From: Halobacillus sp. A1
GTDB taxonomy: Bacteria; Bacillota; Bacilli; Bacillales; Halobacillaceae
Reading direction: 5' to 3'
Length of the DNA stretch: 34,224 nucleotides
Assembly (NCBI RefSeq): GCF_024189295.1
Contig: NZ_JAIZEN010000027.1
Location: 1 to 34,224, forward strand
This document shows positions 1 to 12,731 of the stretch, piece by piece. A program made the translations under genes and the position numbers. Each line of letters opens with the position of its first letter. The first letter of the stretch is position 1. Under the pieces are notes generated by a model that was not told the origin of the DNA, did not search any database, and saw nothing but the letters and a program-made list of their open reading frames with translations.

Positions 1-85
1 AGTGCTTGGTGAGACCCCGGAGAGCGAAGCTCGAGGAGGCTCACTGCGCTCCCACGGAAAGGGAGTGATTTCCCGGAGCTCTTAC
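1..85. repeat. Partial dispersed palindromic repeat, cut by the window edge
   Basis: This stretch is rich in nested inverted repeats: GTGAG (9-13) faces CTCAC (40-44), CC/CC (15-18) can pair with the GG doublets at 35-39, and GAGC-GAA-GCTC (22-32) forms the tip. It is followed by a conserved-looking block (GCTCCCACGGAAAGGGAGTG). From memory, it closely resembles a repeat family scattered in intergenic regions of many Bacillaceae genomes, with a core like GTGAGACCCCG...CGAGGAGGCTCA and a following CGGAAAG block. The left part lies outside the window, so length and orientation cannot be fixed. No transposase is seen nearby. It sits about 240 bp beyond the tuf terminator. Confidence 0.6.
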
Positions 86-324
86 CTCTGTTAAACATAA
101 CGGAAACAGTCCAAACATCTCGAAACTCAGTCTTCTGCTATAGGGAGCTTATATGAATATCAATACGGAACTTATCAACGCCTTTTGAAAGTAGTCACAA
201 TTCATATGATCTGACTTCCTGACACTACTCTCTATTTCATTTAAGAGATCAATTGAGTTTATTAATAGAGGGAACTGACTTTAAAACCAGTATCATATAA
301 AACAGCACGATTTAAAAAAATACA
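86..324. other. Gene-free spacer downstream of tuf
   Basis: I see no credible coding region here. The longest minus-strand reading frames are about 15 to 25 codons, without a good ribosome binding site. The base composition is AT-rich compared with the repeat to its left. A segment around 170-195 could be a displaced end of the adjacent repeat family, but this is only an impression. No tRNA, riboswitch or clear promoter was recognised. Confidence 0.5.
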
Positions 325-357
325 TAAAAAAGCAGCAGCTCCATTGAGCTGCTGCTT
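325..357 (-). terminator. Rho-independent terminator of the str operon (after tuf)
   Basis: An 11-bp perfect stem, AGCAGCAGCTC (331-341) with GAGCTGCTGCT (346-356), encloses the loop CATT. Read on the minus strand it is followed by a run of T (complement of 326-331). It lies 24 bp beyond the tuf stop codon and is the natural end of the rplGB-rpsL-rpsG-fusA-tuf transcript. Confidence 0.93.
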
Positions 358-380
358 CTTAAAAGACAAACGTCTTATTA

Positions 381-1571
<1,191 letters not shown>

Positions 1572-1633
1572 TCTATATTTCCTCCTTTAAATAAAAACAA
1601 AGTTATTTTCAATTGATAATTTATTTGAAGCAA

Positions 1634-1653
1634 AGGAGTTTTAAAAAACTCCT
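1634..1653 (-). other. Inverted repeat in the fusA-tuf spacer
   Basis: AGGAGTTT (1634-1641) and AAACTCCT (1646-1653) form an 8-bp perfect stem with a 4-nt loop. It is not followed by a clear T-run on the minus strand, so it is a poor terminator. It could be an RNA processing or stabilising structure that sets tuf apart from the upstream operon mRNA. No convincing separate tuf promoter was found in the 126-bp spacer. Confidence 0.45.
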
Positions 1654-1697
1654 AAGCTTACAATACAAGTTATACTTCAACTTAGCAAAAAAATCAA

Positions 1698-3776
1698 TTA
1701 CTCACCAGCATTTTTCTTGATGATTTCCTCAGAGATGCTCTTCGGAACTTCTTCATAGTGATCGAAATGCATAGTGTACGTTCCACGTCCCTGAGTGTTT
1801 GAACGAAGCGCAGTGGCATAACCGAACATTTCAGATAGTGGGACAAATGCTTTAACAACCTGAGCTGTACCACGAGTTTCCATACCTTCAACACGTCCGC
1901 GACGGGAAGTTACATCACCCATGATATCACCCATATATTCTTCAGGAATAACGACTTCTACTTTCATCATTGGTTCAAGAAGAACTGGTTTACATTTGTT
2001 TTTAGCTTCTTTAAGTGCCATAGATGCTGCAACTTTAAAGGCCATTTCGTTGGAGTCGACATCATGGTAAGAACCATCATATAGAGTAGCCTTAATGTCT
2101 ACCATTGGGTATCCTGCTAATACTCCGTTTTCCATAGAATCTCTAATACCAGCTTCTACAGATGGAATGTATTCACGAGGAACTACACCACCAACGATTT
2201 TGTTTACGAATTCGTATCCAGCACCTTCATCGTTTGGCTCGAATTTAACCCAAACGTGACCGAATTGTCCACGACCACCGGACTGACGTACGAATTTACC
2301 TTCAACTTCCGCACTTCCGCGGAAAGTTTCACGGTATGCAACTTGTGGAGCACCAATGTTCGCTTCAACTTTAAACTCACGGCGCAGACGGTCAACGATG
2401 ATGTCAAGGTGAAGTTCACCCATACCAGCGATGATTGTTTGACCAGTCTCTACGTTTGTTTCAGTCTGGAATGTTGGATCCTCTTCAGCAAGTTTACCAA
2501 GTGCGATAGACATCTTGTCTTGATCGGCTTTAGATTTAGGCTCGATCGCAACAGAGATAACCGGCTCAGGGAATTCCATAGACTCAAGAATAACAAGACT
2601 CTTCTCATCACATAGAGTATCACCTGTTCCAGTGTCTTTCAGTCCAACAGCACCGGCGATATCTCCGGCATATACAGTAGAAATCTCTTCACGGGAGTTA
2701 GCATGCATTTGCAGGATACGACCTACGCGCTCACGCTTATCCTTAGTAGCGTTTTTCACGTATGAACCAGAGTTAAGTGTACCAGAGTAAACACGGAAGA
2801 ATGTAAGTTTACCAACATAAGGGTCGGTTGCTACTTTAAATGCTAAAGCAGAAAACGGCTCTTTATCGTCAGGCTTACGAACAACTTGTTCCTCTGTTTG
2901 TGGTACGTGACCTTCAATCGGAGGTACGTCTAACGGAGATGGAAGATAATCAATAACTCCATCAATCAAAAGTTGTACACCCTTGTTTTTGAAAGCAGAA
3001 CCACAGAATACAGGATAGAAATCTACTGTTAGAGTGGCAGTACGAATGGCTACTTTCAACTCTTCATTAGTGATTTCTTCACCTTCTAGGTACTTCATCA
3101 TCAAGTCTTCATCAAGTTCCGCAACTGCTTCTACAAGCAATCCACGATACTCTTCAGCTTGTTCTTTGTACTCATCCGGAATTGGACGAGCTTCTGCGCG
3201 TGTACCTAGATCATCAAGGTAATAGAATGCTTCCATAGTTACTAGATCGATGATTCCTTCGAAATCATCCTCTGCACCGATTGGAAGTTGAACTGCCGCA
3301 GCATTTGCTCCAAGGCGGTCTTTTAGAGTACCTAAGGAGTAAACGAAGTCCGCGCCAATTTTATCCATTTTGTTGATGAATACAATACGTGGCACGCCAT
3401 AAGTTGTTGCTTGACGCCATACAGTTTCAGTTTGTGGTTCAACACCAGACTGAGCATCCAGTACAGCTACAGCACCATCAAGTACACGAAGGGAACGTTC
3501 AACTTCTACTGTGAAGTCTACGTGTCCTGGAGTATCAATGATGTTAATACGGTGGTCTCTCCACTGAGCAGTCGTAGCAGCGGAAGTGATTGTGATTCCG
3601 CGCTCCTGTTCCTGCTCCATCCAGTCCATCTGTGAAGCACCTTCGTGTGTTTCACCAATTTTGTGGATACGTCCTGTGTAGAAAAGAATACGCTCGGTGG
3701 CAGTCGTTTTACCGGCGTCAATGTGTGCCATGACACCGATATTACGAGTCCTTTCCAAGGAGAACTCTCTAGGCAT
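1698..3776 (-). CDS. fusA: Elongation factor G (EF-G)
   Basis: This 692-residue translocase GTPase moves tRNA-mRNA on the ribosome and, with ribosome recycling factor, splits spent ribosomes. The G1 motif AHIDAGKT (17-24), the switch segment [13 protein letters not shown] and NKMD are all present. They are followed by domains II to V, including the conserved block [16 protein letters not shown] and the C-terminal [20 protein letters not shown]. The length equals that of B. subtilis EF-G. The ATG is preceded by AAGGAG. It lies 42 bp after rpsG in the str operon and is presumably co-transcribed with it. I see only one fusA in this window. Confidence 0.98.
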   Translation of the reverse strand: MPREFSLERTRNIGVMAHIDAGKTTATERILFYTGRIHKIGETHEGASQMDWMEQEQERGITITSAATTAQWRDHRINIIDTPGHVDFTVEVERSLRVLDGAVAVLDAQSGVEPQTETVWRQATTYGVPRIVFINKMDKIGADFVYSLGTLKDRLGANAAAVQLPIGAEDDFEGIIDLVTMEAFYYLDDLGTRAEARPIPDEYKEQAEEYRGLLVEAVAELDEDLMMKYLEGEEITNEELKVAIRTATLTVDFYPVFCGSAFKNKGVQLLIDGVIDYLPSPLDVPPIEGHVPQTEEQVVRKPDDKEPFSALAFKVATDPYVGKLTFFRVYSGTLNSGSYVKNATKDKRERVGRILQMHANSREEISTVYAGDIAGAVGLKDTGTGDTLCDEKSLVILESMEFPEPVISVAIEPKSKADQDKMSIALGKLAEEDPTFQTETNVETGQTIIAGMGELHLDIIVDRLRREFKVEANIGAPQVAYRETFRGSAEVEGKFVRQSGGRGQFGHVWVKFEPNDEGAGYEFVNKIVGGVVPREYIPSVEAGIRDSMENGVLAGYPMVDIKATLYDGSYHDVDSNEMAFKVAASMALKEAKNKCKPVLLEPMMKVEVVIPEEYMGDIMGDVTSRRGRVEGMETRGTAQVVKAFVPLSEMFGYATALRSNTQGRGTYTMHFDHYEEVPKSISEEIIKKNAGE

Positions 3777-3818
3777 GATTTTTTCTCCTTCCTGGTTGAA
3801 AGATTATTACGTTGATGA

Positions 3819-4289
3819 TTACCAACGGTAGTGAGCGAATGCTTTGTTAGCTTCCGCCATTTTGTGCATATCTTCACGGCGCTTAACTGCTGCACCTGTG
3901 TTGTTTGCTGCATCTAGAATTTCATTAGCCAGGCGCTCTTCCATTGTCTTTTCTCCGCGTAGACGCGCATAGTTTACAATGAAACGCAGTCCTAGTGCTT
4001 GACGACGTTCTGGGCGTACCTCAACTGGTACTTGGTAGTTTGAACCACCCACACGACGAGCGCGTACTTCTAGTACTGGCGCTACGTTCTTCATCGCTTG
4101 TTCAAAAGCTTCCATAGCTTCATTTCCGCTACGTTCTTGAACAAGTTCGAAAGCTTTATAAAGAATTTTCTGAGCTTTACCGCGCTGTCCGTCAACCATG
4201 ATTTGGTTGATTAAGCGAGTTACAAGCTTAGAGTTGTACATTGGATCTGGTAACACATCACGTTTTGCTACTGGTCCTTTACGTGGCAT
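3819..4289 (-). CDS. rpsG: 30S ribosomal protein S7
   Basis: This 156-residue protein initiates assembly of the 3' major domain (head) of 16S rRNA and contacts tRNA in the E site. The start [28 protein letters not shown] and the segment [23 protein letters not shown] are diagnostic of S7, and the length matches the family. The ATG has a GGGAGGGG ribosome binding site. The gene lies between rpsL (47 bp) and fusA (42 bp). In E. coli S7 autoregulates its operon; no equivalent site is obvious here. Confidence 0.98.
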   Translation of the reverse strand: MPRKGPVAKRDVLPDPMYNSKLVTRLINQIMVDGQRGKAQKILYKAFELVQERSGNEAMEAFEQAMKNVAPVLEVRARRVGGSNYQVPVEVRPERRQALGLRFIVNYARLRGEKTMEERLANEILDAANNTGAAVKRREDMHKMAEANKAFAHYRW

Positions 4290-4336
4290 ATGTTCCCCTC
4301 CCTTCCTTGTTGTTATTTACGAATAAATACGTTTAA

Positions 4337-4750
4337 TTATTTTTTAGGCTTCTTGGTACCGTATTTAGAACGACCTTGCATACGGCCATCCACGCTTGCA
4401 GTATCAAGTGCACCACGAACGATGTGATAACGCACACCAGGTAAGTCTTTAACACGTCCGCCACGGATAAGAACAACACTGTGCTCTTGCAAGTTGTGGC
4501 CGATTCCAGGAATGTAGGCATTCACTTCGATTTGGTTAGTCAAACGAACACGAGCATACTTACGTAGTGCGGAGTTCGGTTTCTTCGGAGTCATTGTACC
4601 TACACGTGTGCAAACCCCACGTTTTTGTGGAGAAGACTGATCTGTCATACGCTTCTTATAGCTGTTATAGCCTTTGTTCAAAGCTGGAGAGTCAGTTTTC
4701 TTACCTTTGCTTACGCGTCCTTTACGTACTAATTGATTAATAGTTGGCAT
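4337..4750 (-). CDS. rpsL: 30S ribosomal protein S12
   Basis: This 137-residue protein sits at the decoding centre and controls accuracy of tRNA selection. The start [12 protein letters not shown] and the segments [17 protein letters not shown] and [15 protein letters not shown] identify S12. The frame is open upstream to 4813, but the start at 4750 is chosen because it matches the family N-terminus and has GGGAGG at 4760-4765, 9 nt from the ATG. The streptomycin-contact lysines in PKKPNS and the PGVRYH loop look wild type. It is the second gene of the str operon, after rplGB. Confidence 0.97.
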   Translation of the reverse strand: MPTINQLVRKGRVSKGKKTDSPALNKGYNSYKKRMTDQSSPQKRGVCTRVGTMTPKKPNSALRKYARVRLTNQIEVNAYIPGIGHNLQEHSVVLIRGGRVKDLPGVRYHIVRGALDTASVDGRMQGRSKYGTKKPKK

Positions 4751-4846
4751 AATATTTATCCTCCCTTCCACTTTTTTTAATACCACACATCCAGGTGGTT
4801 CATAAAAAGGCAAAAAACAAAGCTTTCGCGATGATTCGCCAAAACT

Positions 4847-5098
4847 TTATTGCTTTATAGCCACGGTAGCAGCTCCAACATCAATGCCGCATGCGTTTCC
4901 TAATTCCTTCATAGATGTAACTCTTGTATGTGGAATGTTCAGCTGTGCAGCAAGATTAGCTACTTTCATTGTCATCGACTGATCAGCATCGTCAGCCGTC
5001 AAGACTTCAACCACTTCGCCGCTTTTCATAGCTTTGAGTGTTTGTTTGGTCCCAATCACTATCTCTGATTTAGCCTGTGCTACTTTTTCATAAGACAT
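4847..5098 (-). CDS. rplGB: L7Ae-family K-turn RNA-binding protein (YbxF/RplGB-like)
   Basis: This 83-residue protein belongs to the L7Ae/L30e/S12e family of kink-turn RNA binders. The family signature is seen in [18 protein letters not shown] and at the C-terminus in [19 protein letters not shown]. In B. subtilis the homologue YbxF binds K-turns and associates with ribosomes; its exact role is unsettled. The frame is open to 5137, but [10 protein letters not shown] at 5098 is preferred: GGAGG (5107-5111) lies 8 nt upstream, whereas the in-frame ATG at 5104 is too close to it. It is the first gene of the str operon, as in B. subtilis. Confidence 0.92.
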   Translation of the reverse strand: MSYEKVAQAKSEIVIGTKQTLKAMKSGEVVEVLTADDADQSMTMKVANLAAQLNIPHTRVTSMKELGNACGIDVGAATVAIKQ

Positions 5099-5144
5099 CT
5101 TCATATCCTCCAAAGTAACAAGGATAAACGGAAGCACCTTGATT

Positions 5145-5173
5145 ATATTATCACTACCGAAAACTCATGTCAA
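5145..5173 (-). promoter_or_regulatory. Sigma-A promoter of the str operon (rplGB-rpsL-rpsG-fusA-tuf)
   Basis: On the minus strand a perfect TTGACA (5168-5173) is followed after 17 bp by TAATAT (5145-5150); an overlapping TATAAT lies 3 bp further on at 5142-5147. The start of transcription would be near 5138, about 40 nt before the rplGB ATG. It sits in the 145-bp rpoC-rplGB gap, so the operon has its own promoter even if some rpoBC transcripts read through. Confidence 0.85.
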
Positions 5174-5243
5174 CCTGGTATTGAAAATAGTTTCACCTCA
5201 AGGTACTCCCGAACATTATCCTCTAATTACCTTCAGCTTTATA

Positions 5244-8200
5244 TTAAGGCTGAGTTACTTCTTGAGCAGCTTCAGCTTTTACTTCTTTTTGTTCTGATTC
5301 TGCTTTGATTTTACGGTATCTCGTCATTCCTGTACCAGCAGGAACAAGTTTACCGATGATAACATTTTCTTTAAGTCCTAGTAATTCATCACGTTTACCT
5401 TTAATCGCTGCATCTGTCAGGACGCGAGTTGTTTCCTGGAAGGATGCGGCAGACAAGAAGCTGTCTGTTTCAAGCGATGCTTTAGTAATACCGAGAATAA
5501 CTGGTCGGCCGACAGCCGGCTGGCCGCCTTCCATGAGAACTTTTTGGTTCGCTTCTTTGAACTGGTGAATTTCAAGCAAGGAACCTGGAAGTACATCCGT
5601 ATCTCCAGAGTCAAGAACACGAACTTTACGAAGCATCTGGCGGACCATAACCTCTACGTGTTTATCGGAAATCTCAACACCTTGCATACGGTATACTTTT
5701 TGAACTTCTTTCAGCAGATACTCTTGAACTCCGTCCAACCCTTGAACAGTCAATAACTCTTTAGGGTCGATCGAACCTTCTGTAAGTGGTTCACCAGCTT
5801 CTACTTTATCGCCTTCGGAAACTTTCATCCTTGAGCCATAAGGAGCTGTGTAAGAGCGAGTTTCTACTTCGCCTTGAACAACAATTTCTTGTTTTTCTTT
5901 TACTTCTTTGATTTCGTGAACTGTACCCTGGATCTCTGAAATAACAGCTTGACCTTTAGGATTACGAGCTTCAACGATCTCTTGGATACGAGGAAGACCT
6001 TGCGTGATATCGTCTCCTGCTACCCCGCCTGTGTGGAAGGTACGCATGGTTAACTGTGTACCCGGCTCACCGATTGACTGGGCTGCAATGATACCGACGG
6101 CTTCTCCTACTTCTACCTCATCTCCAGTAGCTAAGTTACGGCCATAACATTTCTTACAAACACCGTGTTTCGTGTTACATGTAAAGGCTGAACGTATCAC
6201 TACTTTTTCGACGCCCGCATCTACGATCTGCTTAGCGGCATCTTCGAAGATTACTTCATTACGAGAAGCAAGTACTTGGCCCGTTTCAGGGTGTTTCACT
6301 GTCTGGTAAGCGGTACGTCCGATTAAGCGATCAATAAGTGGTTCAATCATTTCAGTGCCTTCTCTTAGAGAACTTACAGGTAATCCACGATCGGTTCCAC
6401 AATCTTCTTCACGGACGATTACATCCTGAGCCACATCCACTAGACGACGAGTCAAGTAACCTGAGTCGGCTGTCTTCAGTGCCGTATCGGCAAGACCTTT
6501 ACGTGCACCGTGAGTAGAAATAAAGTACTCAAGTACAGTTAGACCTTCACGGAAGCTTGATTTGATCGGTAATTCAATGATTCGTCCAGCCGGGTTGGCC
6601 ATCAAACCACGCATACCAGCAAGCTGAGTGAAGTTGGACGCGTTACCACGAGCTCCAGAGTCACTCATCATGAAGATAGGGTTACGCGGATTCAAGGAAT
6701 TCATCAATCGATTTTGGATATTATCTTTACATGCTGACCAAATTTCGATAACGCGGTCGTAACGTTCTCCATCCGTAATCAAACCACGGCGGAATTGCTT
6801 AAGAACTTTATCGACCTTAGCCTGAGCTTCTTCAAGGATCTCTTGTTTTTCAGGTAATACAACAACGTCAGATACACCGACTGTAATACCTGCTTTTGTA
6901 GAATAAGCAAACCCTAGATCTTTCATACGGTCCAGCATTTTAGATGTTTCACTGATTGAGAAGCGTTTGAATACTTCCGCAATGATATCTCCAAGGATAC
7001 CTTTCTTGAATGGAAGGACTTCATCGCGGCTGGCGATGTCTTTTCTTACGTCCGTACCTTTCTCGATAAAGTAGTGGTCTGGAGTTTTAATTTCAAGGTT
7101 TTCCTGCGTTGGTTCGTTCATATAAGGGAACGAGTTAGGAAGCATTTCATTGAAAATCAACTTACCGATTGATGTAACCAGCAATTGATTATTTTGAGCT
7201 TCTGTAAAGGTTTCGTTGTTTAAAGAGCTGGCTTGAACAGCTACACGAGTATGCAGATGTACATATCCATTTTGATAAGCCATAAGCGCTTCGTTCAAGT
7301 CTTTAACAACCATACCTTCTCCAACAGCGCCTATACGTTCTAAAGTAAGGTAATAGTTACCCAGTACCATATCCTGTGAAGGTGTTACGACCGGCTTACC
7401 ATCTTTAGGGTTCAGGATGTTTTGAGCAGCAAGCATTAAAATACGTGCTTCAGCCTGAGCTTCTGATGATAATGGTACGTGAACAGCCATTTGGTCACCA
7501 TCGAAGTCAGCGTTATATGCTGTACATACGAGCGGGTGAAGACGAATGGCGCGCCCTTCGACCAGTGTCGGTTCAAAGGCTTGAATACCTAAACGGTGTA
7601 ACGTAGGTGCACGGTTTAGCAAGACTGGGTGTTCTTTAATGACATCTTCTAGAACGTCCCATACTTCAGGGTGCACACGCTCGATCTTACGTTTAGCTGA
7701 TTTAATGTTATGAGCCAATCCTCGAGATACAAGCTCTTTCATAACGAATGGCTTAAATAATTCCAGTGCCATCTCTTTTGGCAGACCACACTGATACATT
7801 TTCAAATTAGGCCCTACAACGATTACTGAACGACCGGAATAGTCTACACGCTTACCTAATAGGTTTTGACGGAAACGCCCTTGCTTCCCTTTCAGCATAT
7901 GAGAAAGAGACTTAAGCGGACGGTTTCCTGGTCCGGTAACTGGACGACCGCGGCGGCCGTTGTCAATTAGAGCATCGACTGCTTCTTGAAGCATACGCTT
8001 CTCATTTTGAACAATAATCGTAGGAGCACCAAGGTCAAGCAGGCGCTTCAAACGGTTGTTACGGTTAATGACACGACGATATAAATCGTTCAAGTCAGAT
8101 GTTGCAAAACGTCCCCCGTCAAGCTGAACCATTGGGCGCAGCTCTGGCGGGATGACAGGAAGAACATCTAAAATCATCCATGATGGGTCATTTCCTGAAT

Positions 8201-8852
8201 TACGGAACGACTCAAGTACTTCCAAACGCTTGATCGCACGAGTACGACGCTGACCCTGGGCGGTTTTCAGTTCTTCTTTTAACGTATCTACCTCACCATC
8301 AAGGTCGATATCGAAAAGGAGTTTACGGATGGCTTCAGCACCCATAGCTGCCTGGAAGCCTTGCCCGAATTTCTCGCGGTAAGAACGATATTCTTTTTCA
8401 GAAAGAAGCTGCTTTTTATCAAGGGCTGTTTCACCAGGTTCAGTTACAATATAAGCCGCAAAATAAATAACTTCTTCTAAAGCACGAGGAGACATATCAA
8501 GTACAAGCCCCATACGGCTCGGAATACCTTTGAAGTACCAAATGTGAGAAACAGGGGCAGCTAATTCCAAGTGCCCCATACGCTCACGACGTACTTTTGC
8601 TTTTGTTACTTCGACGCCACAACGGTCACATACGACACCTTTGTAACGTACACGCTTATATTTTCCACAGTGACATTCCCAGTCTTTTTGAGGACCGAAA
8701 ATTCTCTCACAGAACAAGCCGTCTTTCTCTGGCTTCAACGTACGATAATTGATAGTTTCTGGTTTCTTTACCTCACCATAAGACCAAGAACGAATCTTGT
8801 CTGGTGAAGCAAGACCAATTTTCATATATTCAAATCTATTAACATCTATCAA
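5244..8852 (-). CDS. rpoC: DNA-directed RNA polymerase subunit beta'
   Basis: This 1202-residue subunit carries the clamp and the catalytic magnesium site of RNA polymerase. The zinc ribbon cysteines C60, C62, C75 and C78 are present ([19 protein letters not shown]). The active-site motif [12 protein letters not shown] is intact, near residue 450. A second zinc cluster is visible in the later part ([15 protein letters not shown]). Trigger-loop sequence follows at [16 protein letters not shown]. The length is close to B. subtilis beta' (about 1199). The start [23 protein letters not shown] aligns with family N-termini. It follows rpoB by 54 bp. No terminator is clear after its stop codon. Confidence 0.98.
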   Translation of the reverse strand: MIDVNRFEYMKIGLASPDKIRSWSYGEVKKPETINYRTLKPEKDGLFCERIFGPQKDWECHCGKYKRVRYKGVVCDRCGVEVTKAKVRRERMGHLELAAPVSHIWYFKGIPSRMGLVLDMSPRALEEVIYFAAYIVTEPGETALDKKQLLSEKEYRSYREKFGQGFQAAMGAEAIRKLLFDIDLDGEVDTLKEELKTAQGQRRTRAIKRLEVLESFRNSGNDPSWMILDVLPVIPPELRPMVQLDGGRFATSDLNDLYRRVINRNNRLKRLLDLGAPTIIVQNEKRMLQEAVDALIDNGRRGRPVTGPGNRPLKSLSHMLKGKQGRFRQNLLGKRVDYSGRSVIVVGPNLKMYQCGLPKEMALELFKPFVMKELVSRGLAHNIKSAKRKIERVHPEVWDVLEDVIKEHPVLLNRAPTLHRLGIQAFEPTLVEGRAIRLHPLVCTAYNADFDGDQMAVHVPLSSEAQAEARILMLAAQNILNPKDGKPVVTPSQDMVLGNYYLTLERIGAVGEGMVVKDLNEALMAYQNGYVHLHTRVAVQASSLNNETFTEAQNNQLLVTSIGKLIFNEMLPNSFPYMNEPTQENLEIKTPDHYFIEKGTDVRKDIASRDEVLPFKKGILGDIIAEVFKRFSISETSKMLDRMKDLGFAYSTKAGITVGVSDVVVLPEKQEILEEAQAKVDKVLKQFRRGLITDGERYDRVIEIWSACKDNIQNRLMNSLNPRNPIFMMSDSGARGNASNFTQLAGMRGLMANPAGRIIELPIKSSFREGLTVLEYFISTHGARKGLADTALKTADSGYLTRRLVDVAQDVIVREEDCGTDRGLPVSSLREGTEMIEPLIDRLIGRTAYQTVKHPETGQVLASRNEVIFEDAAKQIVDAGVEKVVIRSAFTCNTKHGVCKKCYGRNLATGDEVEVGEAVGIIAAQSIGEPGTQLTMRTFHTGGVAGDDITQGLPRIQEIVEARNPKGQAVISEIQGTVHEIKEVKEKQEIVVQGEVETRSYTAPYGSRMKVSEGDKVEAGEPLTEGSIDPKELLTVQGLDGVQEYLLKEVQKVYRMQGVEISDKHVEVMVRQMLRKVRVLDSGDTDVLPGSLLEIHQFKEANQKVLMEGGQPAVGRPVILGITKASLETDSFLSAASFQETTRVLTDAAIKGKRDELLGLKENVIIGKLVPAGTGMTRYRKIKAESEQKEVKAEAAQEVTQP

Positions 8853-8906
8853 GGGGCTTACCTCCCTTTTAGTATCCAGGTTCTACCCTTAGCTTCAGGA
8901 AATCTT

Positions 8907-11900
8907 TTATTGTTCCTCTAGATTCATACTGTCGGATTCTTTGGTTTGTTCTTCTTCAATGTCTCGCATTTCAATCTCTTCGTCATCACCATCAAGTATC
9001 TTAACGTCCATACCTAAACTTTGAAGCTCTTTAATAAGAACTTTGAATGATTCTGGTACGCCTGGTTCAGGCACGTTATCACCTTTGACGATGGCTTCGT
9101 ATGTTTTCACACGACCAACGACATCATCGGATTTAACGGTCAAGATTTCTTGTAAAGTATAGGCAGCACCATAAGCTTCAAGTGCCCATACCTCCATCTC
9201 ACCAAAACGCTGTCCACCAAACTGTGCTTTACCACCAAGTGGCTGCTGGGTAACTAGTGAATAAGGTCCTGTAGAACGGGCGTGCAGCTTATCATCAACC
9301 ATGTGGGCTAACTTAATCATATACATAACCCCTACAGATACACGGTTATCAAAAGGTTCGCCTGTACGGCCATCGTAAAGGATTGTTTTTGCATCGCGTG
9401 CCATTCCTGCTTCATCAAGAGTTTCCCAAACATCTTCCTCACGGGCACCATCGAATACCGGCGTCGCTACACGAAGTCCCAACTGGCGGGCAGCCATCCC
9501 TAAGTGTAATTCTAGTACTTGTCCGATGTTCATACGTGAAGGTACCCCTAATGGGTTAAGCATGATATCTACCGGTGTACCGTCAGGAAGGAAAGGCATA
9601 TCTTCTTCAGGGAGAATTTTAGAAATAACACCTTTGTTACCGTGTCTTCCTGCCATCTTGTCCCCTTCAGAGATCTTACGCTTCTGAACGATATACGCAC
9701 GAATCAACTGGTTGACCCCTGGTGGAAGTTCATCCCCGTCTTCACGGTTGAAAATCTTCACATCGAGGACAATTCCGCCTGCTCCGTGTGGTACACGAAG
9801 TGAAGTATCACGCACTTCTCGAGCTTTTTCTCCAAAGATTGCATGAAGCAGACGTTCTTCTGCAGAAAGTTCAGTTACCCCTTTAGGAGTTACTTTACCA
9901 ACAAGAAGATCTCCATCACTTACTTCTGCACCTACTCGGATAATCCCCCGTTCATCCAAATCACGTAAAGCATCTTCCCCTACGTTAGGGATATCACGGG
10001 TGATTTCTTCTGGTCCCAGCTTCGTATCACGAGCTTCAGACTCATATTCTTCTATATGAATAGAGGTGTATACATCATCTTTCACAAGGCGTTCACTCAT
10101 GATGATAGCATCCTCGTAGTTATATCCATCCCATGTCATAAAGGCGACAAGAGGGTTTTGACCGAGGGCTAATTCACCCATATCCATAGATGGACCGTCA
10201 GCCAGGATTTCTCCAGTAGTGACGCGGTCACCTTTTGCTACAATCGGGCGCTGGTTGTAACAGCTTCCCTGGTTGGAGCGGATGAATTTTTGAAGACGGT
10301 AACGGTCTAAGTCACCTTCTGTTTCTCTTCCGTCTACTTCAGAAATACGGCGCACGAGCACTTCTTTGGCTTCAACGCGCTCAACAATACCGTCATGACG
10401 GCAAATGACTGCTGCACCTGAATCTTTACCAGATACATACTCCATTCCAGTTCCGACAATCGGAGCATCCGGCTGAAGCAAAGGTACTGCTTGACGCTGC
10501 ATGTTCGCACCCATCAGGGAACGGTTGGAGTCATCGTTTTCCAAGAATGGAATACAAGCTGTCGCAGCCGAAACTACCTGTTTAGGAGATACGTCCATGT
10601 AGTCTAAGCGATCGCGAGCAACTACGGTGTTTTCCCCGCGGAAACGAGCGATAACCTCTGGATCTGTAAAAGCTCCATCTTCTTCAAGTTTCGCGTTCGC
10701 TTGCGCCACAACATAGTTATCTTCTTCATCAGCCGTTAAATAATCGATCTGAGCCGTTACTTTGCTCGTTTCAGGATCCACTCGACGATACGGTGTTTCG
10801 ATGAAACCGAACTCGTTAACTTTAGCGTAAGAAGACAGTGAGTTGATCAGACCAATGTTCGGTCCTTCAGGCGTTTCGATCGGACACATACGACCATAGT
10901 GGGAATAGTGTACGTCACGAACTTCAAAGCCGGCACGTTCACGCGTCAGACCACCGGGTCCAAGCGCAGATAGACGACGTTTGTGCGTCAATTCTGCAAG
11001 AGGGTTCGTCTGATCCATGAACTGGGAAAGCTGAGAGCTTCCGAAGAACTCTTTGATCGATGCAATAACAGGACGAATATTAATCAATTGCTGTGGTGTA
11101 ATTGAAGACGTATCTTGAATAGACATACGCTCACGTACCACACGCTCCATACGGGATAAACCGATACGGAATTGGTTCTGCAGTAATTCACCTACTGAAC
11201 GAAGACGACGGTTACCTAAGTGGTCAATATCATCTGTTCCACCTACATCGTGCAGCAAGTTAAAGAAATAACTGATTGAAGATAAGATGTCAGCTGGAGT
11301 GATATTCTTCACGTCTTTATCAATATTAGCATTGCCGATTACGTTGATAGAGCGTTCCCCTTCTGGATCAGTAGGGTCTACTATTTTCACAGACTGAACA
11401 CGAATCGGCTCTTCTAATACTCCCTCAACAGGGTCAAGCGAGCGTTCGCTGGTGGTTTCTTCTTCGTTATCGAAATGCGGAATTAATTTATCCAGCAAAC
11501 GACGGTCGATTTTCGAACCTTTTTCTGCTAAAACTTCACCTGTTTGTTCGTCTACTAACGTCTCTGCAAGAGTCTGGTTGAACAAACGATCTTTAATGTG
11601 AAGCTTTTTATTCATTTTATAACGACCTACTCTAGCAAGGTCGTAACGCTTAGGATCAAAGAAACGAGAAACTAGTAAGCTTTTTGCATTTTCTACTGTC
11701 GGCGGTTCGCCAGGGCGTAGACGCTCATAAATCTCAAGCAATGCTTTTTCGCTGTTTTCTGTGTTATCTTTTTCCAGTGTATTTTTCAAGTACTCATTTT
11801 CACCGATCAAATCAGTAATTTCTTGATCTGTTCCGAATCCTAGAGCACGAAGCAATACAGTAATCGGGAGCTTACGAGTACGGTCGATTCGAACGTGGAC

Positions 11901-12437
11901 TACATCTTTTGCGTCCGTTTCGAATTCTAACCATGCCCCGCGGTTCGGAATTACAGTAGCCGAATAACCGCGCTTCCCGTTCTTATCTATTTTTTTGTTG
12001 AAATACACGCTTGGTGAACGAACAAGCTGAGAAACGATAACACGCTCGGCACCATTAATGACGAAGGTACCAGTATCGGTCATCAGTGGGAAATCTCCCA
12101 TGAATACCTCTTGCTCTTTCACTTCGCCTGTCTCATTATTTAGTAGACGAACTTTCACACGAAGCGGTGCATTATACGTTACGTCCCGATCTTTTGACTC
12201 ATCGACTGGATACTTTGGCTCGCCTAAGCTGTAGTCTACAAATTCTAGTGATAGATTACCTGTGAAATCCTCAATCGGCGAGATGTCTTTGAACATCTCT
12301 TTCAAACCTTCTTTTAAGAACCATTCATAAGAAGCGGTTTGTATTTCGATTAAGTTGGGTAATTCTAATACCTCACTGATACGTGCGTAACTTCTGCGTT
12401 GGCGGTGTCGTCCATATTGAACTAGTTGACCTGTCAA
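8907..12437 (-). CDS. rpoB: DNA-directed RNA polymerase subunit beta (TTG start)
   Basis: This subunit of about 1176 residues forms the beta pincer and rifampicin pocket. I place the start at the TTG (complement of 12435-12437), giving [20 protein letters not shown] as in B. subtilis. The SD AAGGGGTGA (12443-12451) lies 5 nt upstream of it, while the TTG at 12458 lies upstream of this SD. The rifampicin region [20 protein letters not shown] with [10 protein letters not shown] looks wild type, so sensitivity is predicted. The segment [19 protein letters not shown], roughly one-third along the protein, is acidic and differs from B. subtilis. The C-terminus is acidic and ends [10 protein letters not shown]. 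It is driven by a promoter at the ybxB 3' end and a long leader containing a terminator. Confidence 0.97.
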   Translation of the reverse strand: MTGQLVQYGRHRQRRSYARISEVLELPNLIEIQTASYEWFLKEGLKEMFKDISPIEDFTGNLSLEFVDYSLGEPKYPVDESKDRDVTYNAPLRVKVRLLNNETGEVKEQEVFMGDFPLMTDTGTFVINGAERVIVSQLVRSPSVYFNKKIDKNGKRGYSATVIPNRGAWLEFETDAKDVVHVRIDRTRKLPITVLLRALGFGTDQEITDLIGENEYLKNTLEKDNTENSEKALLEIYERLRPGEPPTVENAKSLLVSRFFDPKRYDLARVGRYKMNKKLHIKDRLFNQTLAETLVDEQTGEVLAEKGSKIDRRLLDKLIPHFDNEEETTSERSLDPVEGVLEEPIRVQSVKIVDPTDPEGERSINVIGNANIDKDVKNITPADILSSISYFFNLLHDVGGTDDIDHLGNRRLRSVGELLQNQFRIGLSRMERVVRERMSIQDTSSITPQQLINIRPVIASIKEFFGSSQLSQFMDQTNPLAELTHKRRLSALGPGGLTRERAGFEVRDVHYSHYGRMCPIETPEGPNIGLINSLSSYAKVNEFGFIETPYRRVDPETSKVTAQIDYLTADEEDNYVVAQANAKLEEDGAFTDPEVIARFRGENTVVARDRLDYMDVSPKQVVSAATACIPFLENDDSNRSLMGANMQRQAVPLLQPDAPIVGTGMEYVSGKDSGAAVICRHDGIVERVEAKEVLVRRISEVDGRETEGDLDRYRLQKFIRSNQGSCYNQRPIVAKGDRVTTGEILADGPSMDMGELALGQNPLVAFMTWDGYNYEDAIIMSERLVKDDVYTSIHIEEYESEARDTKLGPEEITRDIPNVGEDALRDLDERGIIRVGAEVSDGDLLVGKVTPKGVTELSAEERLLHAIFGEKAREVRDTSLRVPHGAGGIVLDVKIFNREDGDELPPGVNQLIRAYIVQKRKISEGDKMAGRHGNKGVISKILPEEDMPFLPDGTPVDIMLNPLGVPSRMNIGQVLELHLGMAARQLGLRVATPVFDGAREEDVWETLDEAGMARDAKTILYDGRTGEPFDNRVSVGVMYMIKLAHMVDDKLHARSTGPYSLVTQQPLGGKAQFGGQRFGEMEVWALEAYGAAYTLQEILTVKSDDVVGRVKTYEAIVKGDNVPEPGVPESFKVLIKELQSLGMDVKILDGDDEEIEMRDIEEEQTKESDSMNLEEQ

Positions 12438-12725
12438 CTGATTCACCCCTTCAAACAAGCATTTTTATAACGAAAAAAGGGTTCGGCAAAGACATGCCGA
12501 ACAGGCTTGCGGTTGATCTTGCCACAAGCGCTATTTATCAAACATCCGCATGTTGGCAGATGGTGTTTCTTCATTTCTCTCTAACGTTAGACAAAAAAGA
12601 AAAAGGGTTTTCAACCAAAAACCTCATTTCGATTTACATGTACGATTTACCATTCTATCCACTTTTTAAAAAAATATACACTGTTTTTTAAAAAAGGACT
12701 TGACACCCAATGGTCATATTGGCAT
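12438..12725 (-). promoter_or_regulatory. Long structured 5' leader of rpoB
   Basis: About 290 nt separate the rpoB promoter from the TTG start with no plausible gene on the minus strand. On the minus strand CTTGTGG and CCGCAAG can pair (with one G-U), and immediately after comes a terminator-type hairpin (12481-12502). An A/T-rich stretch with long T and A runs fills the promoter-proximal half. A leader of this length with a terminator just before the SD suggests attenuation of rpoBC. I do not recognise it as a named riboregulator. Confidence 0.6.
12473..12502 (-). terminator. Intrinsic terminator (attenuator candidate) inside the rpoB leader
   Basis: Read on the minus strand, GTTCGGCA and TGCCGAAC form an 8-bp perfect stem around a 6-nt loop (TGTCTT), followed by CC and six T. 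The T-run ends 35 nt before the rpoB TTG start. Transcripts from upstream genes and from the rpoB promoter must pass it. An upstream GGCAAGA (complement of 12517-12523) could pair with TCT-TTGCC of the stem and act as antiterminator; this is speculative. Confidence 0.75.
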
Positions 12726-12731
12726 TTTTCA

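Noticed and set aside
4337-4750. Possible streptomycin-resistance change in rpsL
   Set aside because: The [10 protein letters not shown] and [10 protein letters not shown] segments keep the usual residues.
4751-4813. N-terminal extension of S12 from an upstream ATG
   Set aside because: The extra 21 residues have no family counterpart, and the SD fits only the inner ATG.
10900-11060. Possible rifampicin-resistance substitutions in rpoB
   Set aside because: The segment from [12 protein letters not shown] to [10 protein letters not shown] matches the sensitive B. subtilis sequence as far as I recall it.
12383-12691. Plus-strand open frame of about 100 codons opposite the rpoB start and leader
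   Set aside because: It has no ribosome binding site or recognisable domain, overlaps the certain rpoB N-terminus, and lies over the leader and its terminator.
12690-12725. Plus-strand TTGACA near 12700 as a divergent promoter
   Set aside because: There is no acceptable -10 box at 16-18 bp and no gene on the plus strand to serve.
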